Positions 36,401-44,947 of a stretch of DNA of 64,000 nt are shown here, piece by piece. The notes under the pieces are model-generated. The model ran no database searches, was not told the DNA's origin, and was given only the letters and a program-made list of their open reading frames with translations. The position numbers were made by a program, and so were the translations under genes. The stretch covers positions 744,001 through 808,000 of the forward strand of contig FOCD01000002.1 in NCBI GenBank assembly GCA_900110015.1. The letters run 5' to 3'. How positions within the stretch are numbered: the first letter of the stretch is position 1; every line of letters begins with the position of its first letter. Source of the DNA: Terribacillus saccharophilus. GTDB lineage: Bacteria > Bacillota > Bacilli > Bacillales > Amphibacillaceae.

Positions 36401-37539
36401 CATACCGGGGCAAACAGATCAACCAATTGTAGCGCTACTGCCCCTAATGCTGTCGCACGATTACCATGTTTACTTACCATTATCTCAGTCTGTGCCGCTT
36501 GATCCGTCAATGCTCGGCTCGCAATTTCTTCCTTTAATGAGGGAAGGAGAAAAGCAGCACTCTCCATCACACCTCCGCCAAGAATGATTCGATCAGGATT
36601 CAACAGATGTATTAAATTAACCAAACCTATTCCTAATATCTGACCTGTTTTTTCCAGAATGATCTGAGCGTCTTCATCTCCAGCTCTCGCTGCGTGATAA
36701 ACAGCTTCCCCACTCGCCATCCTTGCTCTGTGCGCAATAGACGGACCGCTTGCAAGTGTCTGAAGGCAACCACGGTTTCCACAAGCGCATTTTTCTCCAT
36801 TTGGATCGATAGACATATGTCCTAGTTCACCAGCCAGCCCTGCTGCTCCGTGAAAAAGCTTTCCTCCAATAATAATTCCCGCACCAATTCCTCGCCCAAT
36901 ATTGACGGCCACCATACTATCCTGCATATCATAACCGCCAAACCACGACTCCCCAAGCGCCATTGCTCGAGCATCATTATCCACTTTCACCGGAATACTG
37001 AATCTATCTTCTAGCTCCTGCTTGATAGGAATATTATGTAATCCTAAGAGAGGAGCTACGAGAGATACACCAGTTTTTGCATCCACGACTCCATGCATCG
37101 CTACTCCGATACCTATTATCTGCTCTGTTTGCATACTATGCCGGTCAAGCAATTGCTGAATAGCTTGTACGACTTGATGCAAAAACTCGCTATTAGTATG
37201 CACACTAAGCGGATAAGAGACAATCCCAAGCATCTCTCCTGTTAGATTCGTCAAAATACAGTCGACTGTACCTGGACCAGCATCAACACCGATGACAAAC
37301 AACTCATCTGTCCGGATATGAAGCATGGTAGGCTTACGGCCGCCGCTTGAGGATCCGAGCTTGCTCTCCTCTACAAGACCTTGTTCAATCAGTTCCTTGA
37401 CGATAATACTGACTGTCGGAGGCGTCAAGCCTGTCTCTTTCGCTATATCTGCGCGTGATATTGGCGCTGCAATACGAATCTTGTTGAGAATCAAAGATCT
37501 ATTCACTGTTTTCATTAATTGAAATGTGCCACGCTGCAT
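36400..37539 (-). CDS. ROK-family transcriptional repressor (XylR/NagC type)
   Basis: Sugar-responsive repressor of 379 aa. The N-terminal winged helix (about 1-75; ISRADIAKETGLTPPTVSIIVKELI) is fused to a ROK kinase-like domain. The domain has a phosphate-loop remnant (GVDAGPGTVDC) and the ROK zinc site GHMSIDPNGEKCACGNRGC. Presence of the HTH marks it as a regulator and not a glucokinase. No sugar genes flank it, so the regulon and effector (xylose, N-acetylglucosamine or another sugar) are unknown. Confidence 0.85.
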   Translation of the reverse strand: MQRGTFQLMKTVNRSLILNKIRIAAPISRADIAKETGLTPPTVSIIVKELIEQGLVEESKLGSSSGGRKPTMLHIRTDELFVIGVDAGPGTVDCILTNLTGEMLGIVSYPLSVHTNSEFLHQVVQAIQQLLDRHSMQTEQIIGIGVAMHGVVDAKTGVSLVAPLLGLHNIPIKQELEDRFSIPVKVDNDARAMALGESWFGGYDMQDSMVAVNIGRGIGAGIIIGGKLFHGAAGLAGELGHMSIDPNGEKCACGNRGCLQTLASGPSIAHRARMASGEAVYHAARAGDEDAQIILEKTGQILGIGLVNLIHLLNPDRIILGGGVMESAAFLLPSLKEEIASRALTDQAAQTEIMVSKHGNRATALGAVALQLVDLFAPV

Positions 37540-37612
37540 TTAAACCGCTCCACTATCAGTAATAATTTCAGTATACCATCATTCGAACAAAGCTGACTCC
37601 CATGCTAATCTT

Positions 37613-38173
37613 CTAGATTTCTATCTCTTTAATAACCTTTGCTGGATTTCCCCCGACTACAGTATTTGCAGGGACATCTTTTGTAACGACGGCACCTGAT
37701 CCGATAACCGCGTTATCTCCGATTGTCACACCAGGATTGATGACAGCACGTCCGCCGATCCAGACGTTATCTCCTATTGTCACCGGCCTGCCCAATTCAT
37801 AACCGGAATTACGTTCTACCGGATGCAACGGATGCGTTGCAGTGTATATATGTACACCTGGAGCCAACATACAATTATCTCCGATACGAATCTCACAAAT
37901 ATCAAGCATCACACAATCAAAATTCGCATAGAAGTTTTCACCAAGATGAATATTGTACCCATAATCACAGCGAAAGGTCGGTTCGATGTAGGCTTTGCCT
38001 TTAGATGAGCCAAGTATCTTATGCAATAAATCCGCTCGCTCGGCGTGCTCATAGCTAGTTGTATTATTATATTTACGGATCAACTCCCGAATTTCCATAC
38101 GTCTGTCCGTCAGCTCTTTATCGGAAGGACGATAAAGCTCCCCAGCCACCATTTTCTCTCTTTCTGTCTTCAT
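37613..38173 (-). CDS. maa: Maltose/galactoside O-acetyltransferase family
   Basis: Left-handed beta-helix acetyltransferase of 186 aa that transfers acetyl from acetyl-CoA to sugar hydroxyls. The N-terminal Mac domain ([18 protein letters not shown]) precedes hexapeptide repeats, with the catalytic His in YTATHPLHP and the acetyl-CoA-binding end [30 protein letters not shown] 38173 follows AAAGGGGAGAG. Single gene; its physiological acceptor sugar is unknown. Confidence 0.88.
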   Translation of the reverse strand: MKTEREKMVAGELYRPSDKELTDRRMEIRELIRKYNNTTSYEHAERADLLHKILGSSKGKAYIEPTFRCDYGYNIHLGENFYANFDCVMLDICEIRIGDNCMLAPGVHIYTATHPLHPVERNSGYELGRPVTIGDNVWIGGRAVINPGVTIGDNAVIGSGAVVTKDVPANTVVGGNPAKVIKEIEI

Positions 38174-38280
38174 AGTTATACTCTCCCCTTTCTGAAAATC
38201 TCTCACTTTATGTATCTATTGTTATAAAACTCGTAAACACGGACCATACTGATTCTATTATATCGCAAAGGAGAATTACT

Positions 38281-39135
38281 ATGCACACCCGCCTCAAAGT
38301 TGCACTGCCTCTATTATTCATACTCATTGCACTTTTATTGATCTTGCCCACACAAGCAAACGCTAGCGTTTCCAATACTGGACAAACGACTGCAAACCTG
38401 AATATCAGAGCCGCCCCTTCGACGGATGCTGCCATTATCGGCAAATTCCCTGCTGGCACCCAGTTTCAATATATCGACAGAGGAGATGGCTGGGGGCAAA
38501 TAACCATTCAGAGCCAAACAGGTTATCTTAGCTTGGATTATGTAACAGCAGCGAAAAAAGAAACAGCAGCTCCAGCTCCCGCAGAATCATCAAGTGGGCA
38601 GCCTGTGCACAGAATAGTTATCGATCCCGGACATGGCGGCAAAGATCCTGGTGCAATCGGAAACGATACGATGGAAAAATGGGTTGCTCTGACTATCTCG
38701 GAGAAACTGCAGCGAAGATTACTTGCTAATGGGTATGATGTAAAAATGACACGCAGCGAGGATGTTTTTATTCCATTACCAGAACGAGCGACACTATCGA
38801 ATAACTGGAAAGCAGATTTGTTTGTAAGCGTCCACGCCAACAGTGCTACATCTTCGTCAGCAAAAGGGTTGGAATCATACTACTACGGAGCGAGCAGCAG
38901 CGGGAAACAGCTGGCTTCCAGCATCCAAACTGCACTAGTAGCCAACACCAATAATGAAAATAGAGGCACACATAGTGCTGATTTTTATGTACTGCGCCAC
39001 ACATCCATGCCAGCTGTACTCGTTGAAACAGGATTTATCTCGAACCCTGCTGATGCTGTGCTCCTTAACGATGAAGGTTACCAAGATAAAGTGGCCAGTT
39101 CAATTGCCGAAGGAATCAAAGATTATGCAAGCTAA
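38281..39135 (+). CDS. N-acetylmuramoyl-L-alanine amidase with SH3 domain
   Basis: Secreted wall hydrolase of 284 aa. The signal peptide probably cleaves after ANA28. A bacterial SH3b domain follows (about 31-92; LNIRAAPSTDAAIIGKFPAGTQF, GYLSLDYV), then an Ala/Pro/Ser linker and a zinc Amidase_3 domain (about 110-283). Zinc and catalytic motifs are IDPGHGGKDPG, MEKW (Glu), VSVHANS and VETGFISNP. It is likely to act in cell separation or turnover. Monocistronic with its own terminator. Confidence 0.92.
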   Translation: MHTRLKVALPLLFILIALLLILPTQANASVSNTGQTTANLNIRAAPSTDAAIIGKFPAGTQFQYIDRGDGWGQITIQSQTGYLSLDYVTAAKKETAAPAPAESSSGQPVHRIVIDPGHGGKDPGAIGNDTMEKWVALTISEKLQRRLLANGYDVKMTRSEDVFIPLPERATLSNNWKADLFVSVHANSATSSSAKGLESYYYGASSSGKQLASSIQTALVANTNNENRGTHSADFYVLRHTSMPAVLVETGFISNPADAVLLNDEGYQDKVASSIAEGIKDYAS

Positions 39136-39140
39136 AGCAG

Positions 39141-39163
39141 AGCTGCCAACATGGCAGCTTTTT
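39141..39163 (+). terminator. Terminator after the amidase gene
   Basis: Perfect 8-bp stem AGCTGCCA / TGGCAGCT with a 3-nt loop, then TTTT. Confidence 0.75.
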
Positions 39164-39229
39164 ACATAATTTTCATACTACACTTATAGATATAATCGTA
39201 TAATTGGAGTGCATAGGAGGGAATAAAAA

Positions 39230-39577
39230 TTGAAATACTTAGTAGATTTCATTTTAGCCATCATACTTACCGGACTCTCTTATTATATCGGCAGCTTATT
39301 ATTCCGGCACGGATTACCAATATGGCAAGCAATGGTCATCGGCTTCTCCGTCGTCGCACTTGGCGCACTGACAGAGGCACTTGGCGCACCAATTTGGCTG
39401 ATTGTGCTCGTTCCTTTCCCAGTTGGCATGCTGCTTTTGTACCTTTTCCTGCAAGTACCTATCTACAACTGGTTCATTACCTATGCGACAACCTTAGCTT
39501 TCTATACCTTGATGCACATCCCAATGAGCTACTACTTCCAATTTCATAGTTTGATCCCTGCTTGGAAGCTATCTTAA
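39230..39577 (+). CDS. Small multi-pass membrane protein, unknown
   Basis: 115-aa protein with about four hydrophobic segments (roughly 5-27, 32-52, 54-74, 80-100) and very short loops. I do not recognise a family. TTG 39230 with GGAGGG 9 nt upstream is the only well-placed start. Single gene between two terminators, so probably independently transcribed. Confidence 0.6.
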   Translation: MKYLVDFILAIILTGLSYYIGSLLFRHGLPIWQAMVIGFSVVALGALTEALGAPIWLIVLVPFPVGMLLLYLFLQVPIYNWFITYATTLAFYTLMHIPMSYYFQFHSLIPAWKLS

Positions 39578-39580
39578 TAC

Positions 39581-39615
39581 AAAAAAAAGAGACTGCTCGA
39601 AGCAATCTCCTTTTC
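39581..39615. terminator. Probable bidirectional terminator
   Basis: Imperfect stem GAGAcTGCT / AGCAaTCTC flanked by an A-run on the left and a T-run on the right, between converging genes. Confidence 0.55.
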
Positions 39616-39625
39616 TTGTTTTACT

Positions 39626-40678
39626 CTATTTTAAAGCCAGAAGATAATATCTGGATGCTTTTTCAAAATCATTATTCTCTGTATAATACTTGGCTAGCCC
39701 TTCGGAAAAATGACGCACATTATTTTCATCTTCAATGGATTGGAAATATTCAATGCCTTCCCGCCATACTACTTCGAAACTGTCCTTATCAACATATTGT
39801 TTATGAAGCATAGCAAACATCCATTTATATGCATCTTCATCTCGCTTCTTGCTTAATGCAAATCCCTCAGCAAAGTGCTCCATCGCACGTTTCTTCAAGC
39901 CGATTCGGAAGCAGCATTCTGTCACGTAATATAAGCTCTTTAAATAATATTCTGGATGCTTGTAATGCATAGATTTTTCGAAATGCCCCATAGCCTTCTC
40001 AAGCTGATTTAGCTTGAAGTACAGTACCCCAATATTGTGATGGATATACATAGGCAGCTGTAATTCAGACTCTGACATATCATGCTTCAAAGCAGTTTGA
40101 AACAGTTCCTCTGCTTTCCGGAAGTCAGTCATATGCATATGATTCAACCCTTGTAGCAGAAGACATTTTGCAAGCTGTAATTTTTGATCGTAACGATGAG
40201 CTGATTCAATAGCTTTATTGGCATTCAAGACAGAGAAAGCAGTCATTTTCATATAATAGTACGTATTTGCCAATTTATAATAGAAATCAGACACTTCCCG
40301 ATGGTCGATTTGCACCGACAAAAACGGTTCAGCACGTTCAAATTCGACAATTGCTTCCTGAAGCTTGGTCTGCCGGTACAACAACAGCCCCTTGAAGAAA
40401 TGGTAGTAGTAAAGATTTTCATCGGTGAGCGCGAATGCATCAGCAGCACCCTCGAGCAGCTTTTCTCCTTTATCCAGATCACCTTTAAGCATCTTCAAGC
40501 GAGCATCGTACAACATACTTTTTGCAAGCAGTTTTTCATCGTGAATTGCAACTTCCCGTTCAGTTATTTCATTCCGAATACTATCAGCAGCACGGATCTG
40601 TTCCGTTTTAATATTTACGTATAATTTATCAAGCAGCTCTTTAAATATTTGAGCGTTTTTCATATCTGTCTGGTACAT
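39626..40678 (-). CDS. Rap-family TPR regulatory protein, no adjacent phr
   Basis: 350-aa all-helical protein built of an N-terminal helical bundle (about 1-65) and a series of tetratricopeptide repeats (YYHFFKGLLLYRQTKLQEAIVEFERAE, IHHNIGVLYFKLNQLEKAMGHFEKS, FSEGLAKYYTENNDFEKASRYYLLAL). Length and layout match Rap/RRNPP regulators, which dephosphorylate response regulators or bind DNA-binding partners and are inhibited by short peptides. No phr-like exported peptide frame lies downstream in the 48 nt before the terminator, so it is an orphan. Target unknown. Confidence 0.75.
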   Translation of the reverse strand: MYQTDMKNAQIFKELLDKLYVNIKTEQIRAADSIRNEITEREVAIHDEKLLAKSMLYDARLKMLKGDLDKGEKLLEGAADAFALTDENLYYYHFFKGLLLYRQTKLQEAIVEFERAEPFLSVQIDHREVSDFYYKLANTYYYMKMTAFSVLNANKAIESAHRYDQKLQLAKCLLLQGLNHMHMTDFRKAEELFQTALKHDMSESELQLPMYIHHNIGVLYFKLNQLEKAMGHFEKSMHYKHPEYYLKSLYYVTECCFRIGLKKRAMEHFAEGFALSKKRDEDAYKWMFAMLHKQYVDKDSFEVVWREGIEYFQSIEDENNVRHFSEGLAKYYTENNDFEKASRYYLLALK

Positions 40679-40749
40679 CGTCTCACCCTCTTTCTATTCC
40701 TATCTGAATCATCGGTAGATTACTAGGTAATGTTTAGAAGTTCAGAAAG

Positions 40750-40774
40750 AAAAAGATTCACCATATGGTGAATC
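40750..40774 (-). terminator. Terminator after the GNAT gene
   Basis: Perfect inverted repeat GATTCACC / GGTGAATC with a 4-nt loop and TTTTTC on the minus strand. Confidence 0.8.
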
Positions 40775-40777
40775 GGT

Positions 40778-41281
40778 TCATTTAAGCTTTTTTCCGTATA
40801 TTCGATAGGCTTTATCGTACGGATAAAAAGAATCTTTCAGCAATTCCCATCCGTTCCGTTCATAAAACTGAATTGCTTTACTATTATTCTCACGTGTAGT
40901 CAGGACAGCTGTCTTGTTTGGTGCTGCAGTTAGCAGTTGATTGAGCAGCGCGGTTCCGATTCCGGATCCTCTAACAGAGGGAGCAACCACTAACTCCACT
41001 AATTCGAAGCAATCATCCAGCCAATCAGACTTTCCATTCTCCTGCAGTGCCGCTCGCAGCAAGTTATGATAATATTGCCCTGGCCTTGATGTGTATCCAT
41101 ACACCAGTCCGACCATTTTACTCTTTTCATTCAACTGTACGAGCCCCTGATAACCTGAATACCTACTATGACGGACAAAACGAGGAGCAATATCGGCAAA
41201 GCTCACTTGCCACGCCTCTTGGTAAAAAGCTGCAGCTGACTTAATCAGCACAGAATTTCCAGCCAGTTTCCTGATTCTCAT
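40778..41281 (-). CDS. GNAT N-acetyltransferase
   Basis: 167-aa acetyl-CoA-dependent acetyltransferase. The acetyl-CoA loop is VVAPSVRGSGIGTALLNQLL (the RGxGxG/A motif), with the following VLTTRENNSKAIQFYERNGW as the usual C-terminal GNAT signature. The acceptor is unknown. ATG 41281 is preferred, with AGGAGC about 8 nt upstream; an in-frame GTG at 41290 would touch that site. Single gene. Confidence 0.85.
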   Translation of the reverse strand: MRIRKLAGNSVLIKSAAAFYQEAWQVSFADIAPRFVRHSRYSGYQGLVQLNEKSKMVGLVYGYTSRPGQYYHNLLRAALQENGKSDWLDDCFELVELVVAPSVRGSGIGTALLNQLLTAAPNKTAVLTTRENNSKAIQFYERNGWELLKDSFYPYDKAYRIYGKKLK

Positions 41282-41331
41282 CCTGCACACGCTCCTGCTT
41301 CCTATTTTTATATATTATATAGAAAGCCGAA

Positions 41332-41721
41332 TCAATTTGCAGCCTGTCCTTGCATTGTTTGGGAACGCAGGCTGTAGGAAGAAACCTTCTTTTTCTGATA
41401 TTTGAATACATCCACTCTGTCTGGATATGGATATACCAAAAAACGACCTTGTTTAGTTTCTATCTCAAACGGTACACCTTCAGGAGCAGGAGCATAATAG
41501 TATTTTTCTAAGAAGCTGGCGTCATTGAATTGATCAATAATACGCTGTGCTTCTTCCTCTGGAAGAGCCTTGCCATCCTGCTTGACTGTCACATCATAAG
41601 TTAGCTTCGGATGCAGTTGAAATCTCTTTCCTACCTTATCCACAACCCCACTCGGTAAAGATGCCGCTAAAACTTTAATCAAACTAGCTACAATCAATAA
41701 GACAATAAATACCCACGACAA
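41332..41721 (-). CDS. yfmQ: YfmQ-family membrane-anchored protein
   Basis: 129-aa protein with one N-terminal hydrophobic anchor and an external domain. The stretches FQLHPKLTYDVT, IIDQFNDASFLEKYYYAP and VDVFKYQKKKVSSYSLRS fit the Bacillus YfmQ family, whose function is not known. TTG 41721 places the start directly before the membrane helix and 9 nt after GAGG. A TTG at 41742 is also in frame. Product assignment rests on remembered family patterns. Confidence 0.65.
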   Translation of the reverse strand: MSWVFIVLLIVASLIKVLAASLPSGVVDKVGKRFQLHPKLTYDVTVKQDGKALPEEEAQRIIDQFNDASFLEKYYYAPAPEGVPFEIETKQGRFLVYPYPDRVDVFKYQKKKVSSYSLRSQTMQGQAAN

Positions 41722-41876
41722 ATCTTTTCGCCTCGATTCCAATTAATCGTGCTTATGATAACACAATTTCAGTAAACCTTCTTCTTCATTTTTGACAAGA
41801 AAATGACAGATACGCCTTCCGTCCTATTCATTTAATGGTTTCCAATACTTATACTGGAAAATGGAGGTAATAATAT

Positions 41877-42296
41877 ATGAAAACACCTAAAACGTTAACG
41901 ATGATCTCATTAGTTTTATTGACTTTAATCTTTATCGCTAGTCTATTCTTCACCATCACTTTGCCCCAAAATCAATCCATGGAACAGGCTGTGACCCGCT
42001 ATCTTGAAAACGACCCAAAGTATCAAAGAACACTTGATACCGGGGAAACTCCATCTATCAGCGCTGATGAGATGGCCGCTGAAACAATGTCTGCCTTGCA
42101 AGTATTCTTTGTCATTCCTACCATATATATAGCCATCATTGCTCTCATTGTACTAATCGGCTATACCATTATTCCTAAAAAGCCTAAAGGCGCTGCATTG
42201 ACACTATTCAGCGCAGGAGTCTTATCTTTGGTAACGATTATCGTTCCTGTGCTCTTATTCATTGCAGGCGGTATGCTAAAAAAGAGATCCGTATAA
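41877..42296 (+). CDS. DUF4064-like membrane protein
   Basis: 139-aa protein with an N-terminal helix (about 7-29), an extracytoplasmic segment rich in Glu/Asp/Thr (about 30-70) and two more helices (about 75-98 and 107-133) ending in a basic tail (KKRS). Layout resembles DUF4064 proteins of Firmicutes, of unknown function. ATG follows GGAGG. Single gene, terminator immediately after. Confidence 0.6.
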   Translation: MKTPKTLTMISLVLLTLIFIASLFFTITLPQNQSMEQAVTRYLENDPKYQRTLDTGETPSISADEMAAETMSALQVFFVIPTIYIAIIALIVLIGYTIIPKKPKGAALTLFSAGVLSLVTIIVPVLLFIAGGMLKKRSV

Positions 42297-42330
42297 AAAA
42301 GTCTTCTCCTGCACTGGAGAAGACTTTTTA
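42296..42330. terminator. Bidirectional intrinsic terminator
   Basis: Perfect stem AAAGTCTTCTCC / GGAGAAGACTTT with a 6-nt loop and T-runs both ways, between the DUF4064 gene and brnQ. Confidence 0.88.
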
Positions 42331-42333
42331 CTA

Positions 42334-43647
42334 TTAGATTCTAACTTTTGATACAAGCAGTCCAAGTAAACCACCGATGATGGAAGGTACCACCCAACCA
42401 AGACCTACATCATAGAACGGCAGAACTGTTTGGAAAAGGTCGTTAACTGCAGTTATCTGCAGTCCCGCTTCATTGAAGCCATCAAAGATACTCACACAGA
42501 ATGTCAGTACAAGGCTGCCGATATATACTTCTCGCTTTCCGCCGAATAACGGATGCAAAAATGTTAGGAACACCAGACTGATTGTAATCGGATAAATAGC
42601 CATCAAAACAGGAACTGATATTGAAATTAATTCTGTAAGACCGATGTTCGCTACTATCGCACTAAAGATAGATAGCACAATTGCAAACGTCCGATAGGAA
42701 ATACGCGGCATTAATTCATGGAAAAACGTCGAACAGGATGTGATCAAACCAACGCTTGTCGTAAGACAGGCAACTGTGATCATCAATCCAAGGAAGATGA
42801 TCCCCCATGAACCGAAGTAATAATCAGATACATCAGCAAGAATCTCCGCACCATTACTCAAATAACCGAGCTCACTGACACTGGATGCACCCATAAAGGA
42901 AAGTGCTGTATAAATCACTGCCAGGACAATAGCCGCAAGAGCAGTTGCTAATAAGCAAACCTTCATGACCGAGGCTTTATTCGTTATGCCTTTATCTTTC
43001 AAAGCATTGACGATGATGATTCCGAACACACAAGCCACTAGCGCATCTAAAGTCAGATAACCTTCTTGGAATCCTTTAAAGAATGCATTTGCCGTATACT
43101 CACTTTGAGGTGCATGGAATTTTCCGATCGGGAAGATAATAGCGACGATAACAAGCAAACCGATAAAAGCAAGCTTGATTGGTGTCAGGAATTTCCCTAT
43201 AACATCGATGATTTTAGTAGGATTCAACGATAACAAGCAAGTTATTGCAAAGAAAAGAACAGTAAACAAAACCAATGGAAGCGGCCCAGGATCAGCTGAT
43301 AAGAATGGTTTTAAACCAATCTCATAGGATACATTCCCTGCACGCGGTATCGCAAAGAATGGTCCGATTGCTAGATATAGAATGATCGTATAGACGATTC
43401 CGAAGATTGGATGCACCCTGCTCGATAATGCCATTAGATCTCTTTCACCTGAATAGACGAAAGCAATGATACCAATAAGCGGCAAGCCTACACCTGTTAC
43501 AAGGAACCCTGCATTGGCTATCCATATATTTTCACCTGCTTGCTGCCCAAGCATCGGCGGGAAGATCAAATTACCCGCTCCAAAGAACAAAGCAAAGAGC
43601 ATCAAACCAAGGATGACGGTAAATGAACCTGGTACTTTCTTTGACAC
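42334..43647 (-). CDS. brnQ: Branched-chain amino acid:cation symporter (LIVCS family)
   Basis: Twelve-helix Na+- or H+-coupled carrier of 437 aa importing Leu, Ile and Val. The N-terminal LFALFFGAGNLIFPPMLGQQAG segment is the family hallmark. GTG 43647 is chosen because GTGGAGG lies 7-8 nt upstream; an upstream GTG at 43662 overlaps that site. Monocistronic. A symmetrical element and a partial CodY box upstream suggest amino-acid control. Confidence 0.92.
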   Translation of the reverse strand: MSKKVPGSFTVILGLMLFALFFGAGNLIFPPMLGQQAGENIWIANAGFLVTGVGLPLIGIIAFVYSGERDLMALSSRVHPIFGIVYTIILYLAIGPFFAIPRAGNVSYEIGLKPFLSADPGPLPLVLFTVLFFAITCLLSLNPTKIIDVIGKFLTPIKLAFIGLLVIVAIIFPIGKFHAPQSEYTANAFFKGFQEGYLTLDALVACVFGIIIVNALKDKGITNKASVMKVCLLATALAAIVLAVIYTALSFMGASSVSELGYLSNGAEILADVSDYYFGSWGIIFLGLMITVACLTTSVGLITSCSTFFHELMPRISYRTFAIVLSIFSAIVANIGLTELISISVPVLMAIYPITISLVFLTFLHPLFGGKREVYIGSLVLTFCVSIFDGFNEAGLQITAVNDLFQTVLPFYDVGLGWVVPSIIGGLLGLLVSKVRI

Positions 43648-43709
43648 AAAAAAAACCTCCACTAACTATTCGAATAGTCTGATAAATAACAAAATATTGA
43701 TGTAATTAT

Positions 43710-43731
43710 AATTTTCGTCAGATTTTCTGAC
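43710..43731 (-). promoter_or_regulatory. brnQ upstream inverted repeat and partial CodY box
   Basis: GTCAGA-TTT-TCTGAC (43717-43731) is a perfect inverted repeat. The overlapping AATTTTCGTCAGATT (43710-43724) matches the CodY consensus AATTTTCWGAAAATT at 11 of 15 positions on the minus strand. brnQ is a known CodY target in B. subtilis, so CodY control is plausible but not proven by this match. Confidence 0.45.
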
Positions 43732-43903
43732 ACAATACTGGTTAGTATAATACTGAATTGTGCAACATTCAAGGAGTTTCTGTAAGGAATCTTCTGTAAA
43801 TATATGTATAACAAAATTTTTCAAACAGAGGATTCGCTTTATTACGAACAAATACGAATAAATTATAGGCTGTTTCCGACAATAAGCATAAAAGGAACAT
43901 GAT

Positions 43904-44191
43904 ATGAACTTCCCTAACATTCAGACAAACTTTTGGGATTCTGTTATTGGCATCCCAATAACACTTGTCCTCACACAACTGATTAAACTGTTTTTACCGT
44001 TACCAAAGCAGTATGTGCCTACAATCGCCATTCTAATCGGACTGGCGATCTCGATTTTTTACAGTCACCCGCATGATTTTATTGCTGGTATTTTCATGGG
44101 TTATTTTTACGGCTATGCTGCCATTGGAAGTTATGCTGCTACAAAGACAACTTGGAGAGTATTTCGGAGAGAGAAGCGGGACTTTTCATAA
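43904..44191 (+). CDS. Holin-like two-helix membrane protein
   Basis: 95-aa protein with a short N-terminal region, two hydrophobic helices (about 15-35 and 38-58), a third weaker one (about 60-80) and a very basic tail (RVFRREKRD). LVLTQLIKLFLP followed by PKQYVPTIAILIGLAIS resembles A118-type phage holins. No endolysin or other phage gene is nearby, so it may be a domesticated or simply similar membrane protein. AAGGAAC stands upstream of the ATG. Confidence 0.45.
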   Translation: MNFPNIQTNFWDSVIGIPITLVLTQLIKLFLPLPKQYVPTIAILIGLAISIFYSHPHDFIAGIFMGYFYGYAAIGSYAATKTTWRVFRREKRDFS

Positions 44192-44217
44192 AAAAACCTC
44201 GCCATGTGGCAGAGGTT
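44189..44217 (-). terminator. Terminator of the LysE-family gene
   Basis: Minus strand stem AACCTCtgCCA / TGGcGAGGTT followed by T-rich sequence. Confidence 0.65.
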
Positions 44218-44220
44218 GAT

Positions 44221-44835
44221 TTATAAGAAATTACTTAGTCGAATCAGCATAAATATTGCCATTATCCATATAAGCAGAGCGGATATACGATTGAGCACCA
44301 CAAGCACCTTACCTTGTGCATCCAACTGTCCGATAAATCTACCAGCAGCAGCTAGACCTAAGAACCAAACCCAAGATACGACAATACATGCTATTGTGTA
44401 GCTCCATTTTTCCATACCAGAATAAGCAAGGGAGCTTGTCCCGATAACACCAACTATATCAAGTATCGCATGTGGATTCAGCAAGGATACAGATGCTGCA
44501 AAGATAATCTGTTTTCGAGAAGTAAAGCGTTCTTCCCCTGATTGTACGCTTTCAGGAGCTGATATCCAGAGGCTCCATCCTATATAAGCTAAAAAGCAGA
44601 ATCCTACTCCATATAGCACTGCCTGAATCCAAGGTATACTCCAAACGAGTACAGAAATTCCTGTTACAGCGATTGAAATCATGATTGTGTCTGCCATTCC
44701 TGCTGTAATGACTGCCGGCAACGTATGAATAAACCGCTTTTGTATGATGCCCTGATTGAATAAGAAAACATTTTGGACTCCAAGCGGTAATATGAGACCA
44801 AATGCAAGGATGATTCCGTGAATGACCGGTTCCAT
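44221..44835 (-). CDS. LysE/ArgO-family amino acid exporter
   Basis: 204-aa protein with six predicted helices, exporting lysine, arginine or a related amino acid. The N-terminal LAFGLILPLGVQNVFLFNQG is the LysE signature, and SLLNPHAILDIVGVIG is the second conserved block. ATG 44835 follows GGAGGGAG. It is divergent from a MocR-type regulator, sharing an operator-like inverted repeat, so it is probably controlled by that protein. Confidence 0.88.
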   Translation of the reverse strand: MEPVIHGIILAFGLILPLGVQNVFLFNQGIIQKRFIHTLPAVITAGMADTIMISIAVTGISVLVWSIPWIQAVLYGVGFCFLAYIGWSLWISAPESVQSGEERFTSRKQIIFAASVSLLNPHAILDIVGVIGTSSLAYSGMEKWSYTIACIVVSWVWFLGLAAAGRFIGQLDAQGKVLVVLNRISALLIWIMAIFMLIRLSNFL

Positions 44836-44891
44836 CTTCTCCCTCCTTCCATAACTGAGCTTAAAGGAACATTATAAAAATGTCCCCCTCC

Positions 44892-44919
44892 AATTGGTTG
44901 GTTTCTTACCCAACCAATT
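44892..44919. promoter_or_regulatory. Inverted repeat between LysE-type and MocR-type genes
   Basis: Perfect 10-bp arms AATTGGTTGG (44892-44901) and CCAACCAATT (44910-44919) with an 8-nt spacer. A -10-like TATACT (44924-44929) for the MocR gene follows directly. Probable MocR binding site controlling both divergent genes. Confidence 0.65.
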
Positions 44920-44947
44920 TTAGTATACTGAAGGAAGGAGGGATAAA

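Noticed and set aside
36400-37539. ROK protein as glucokinase
   Set aside because: It carries an N-terminal winged-helix domain, absent from glucokinases, which marks it as a repressor.
43666-43978. Minus-strand frames of 69 and 84 codons upstream of brnQ
   Set aside because: AT-rich, no ribosome site, and they overlap the brnQ control region and the opposite-strand holin-like gene.
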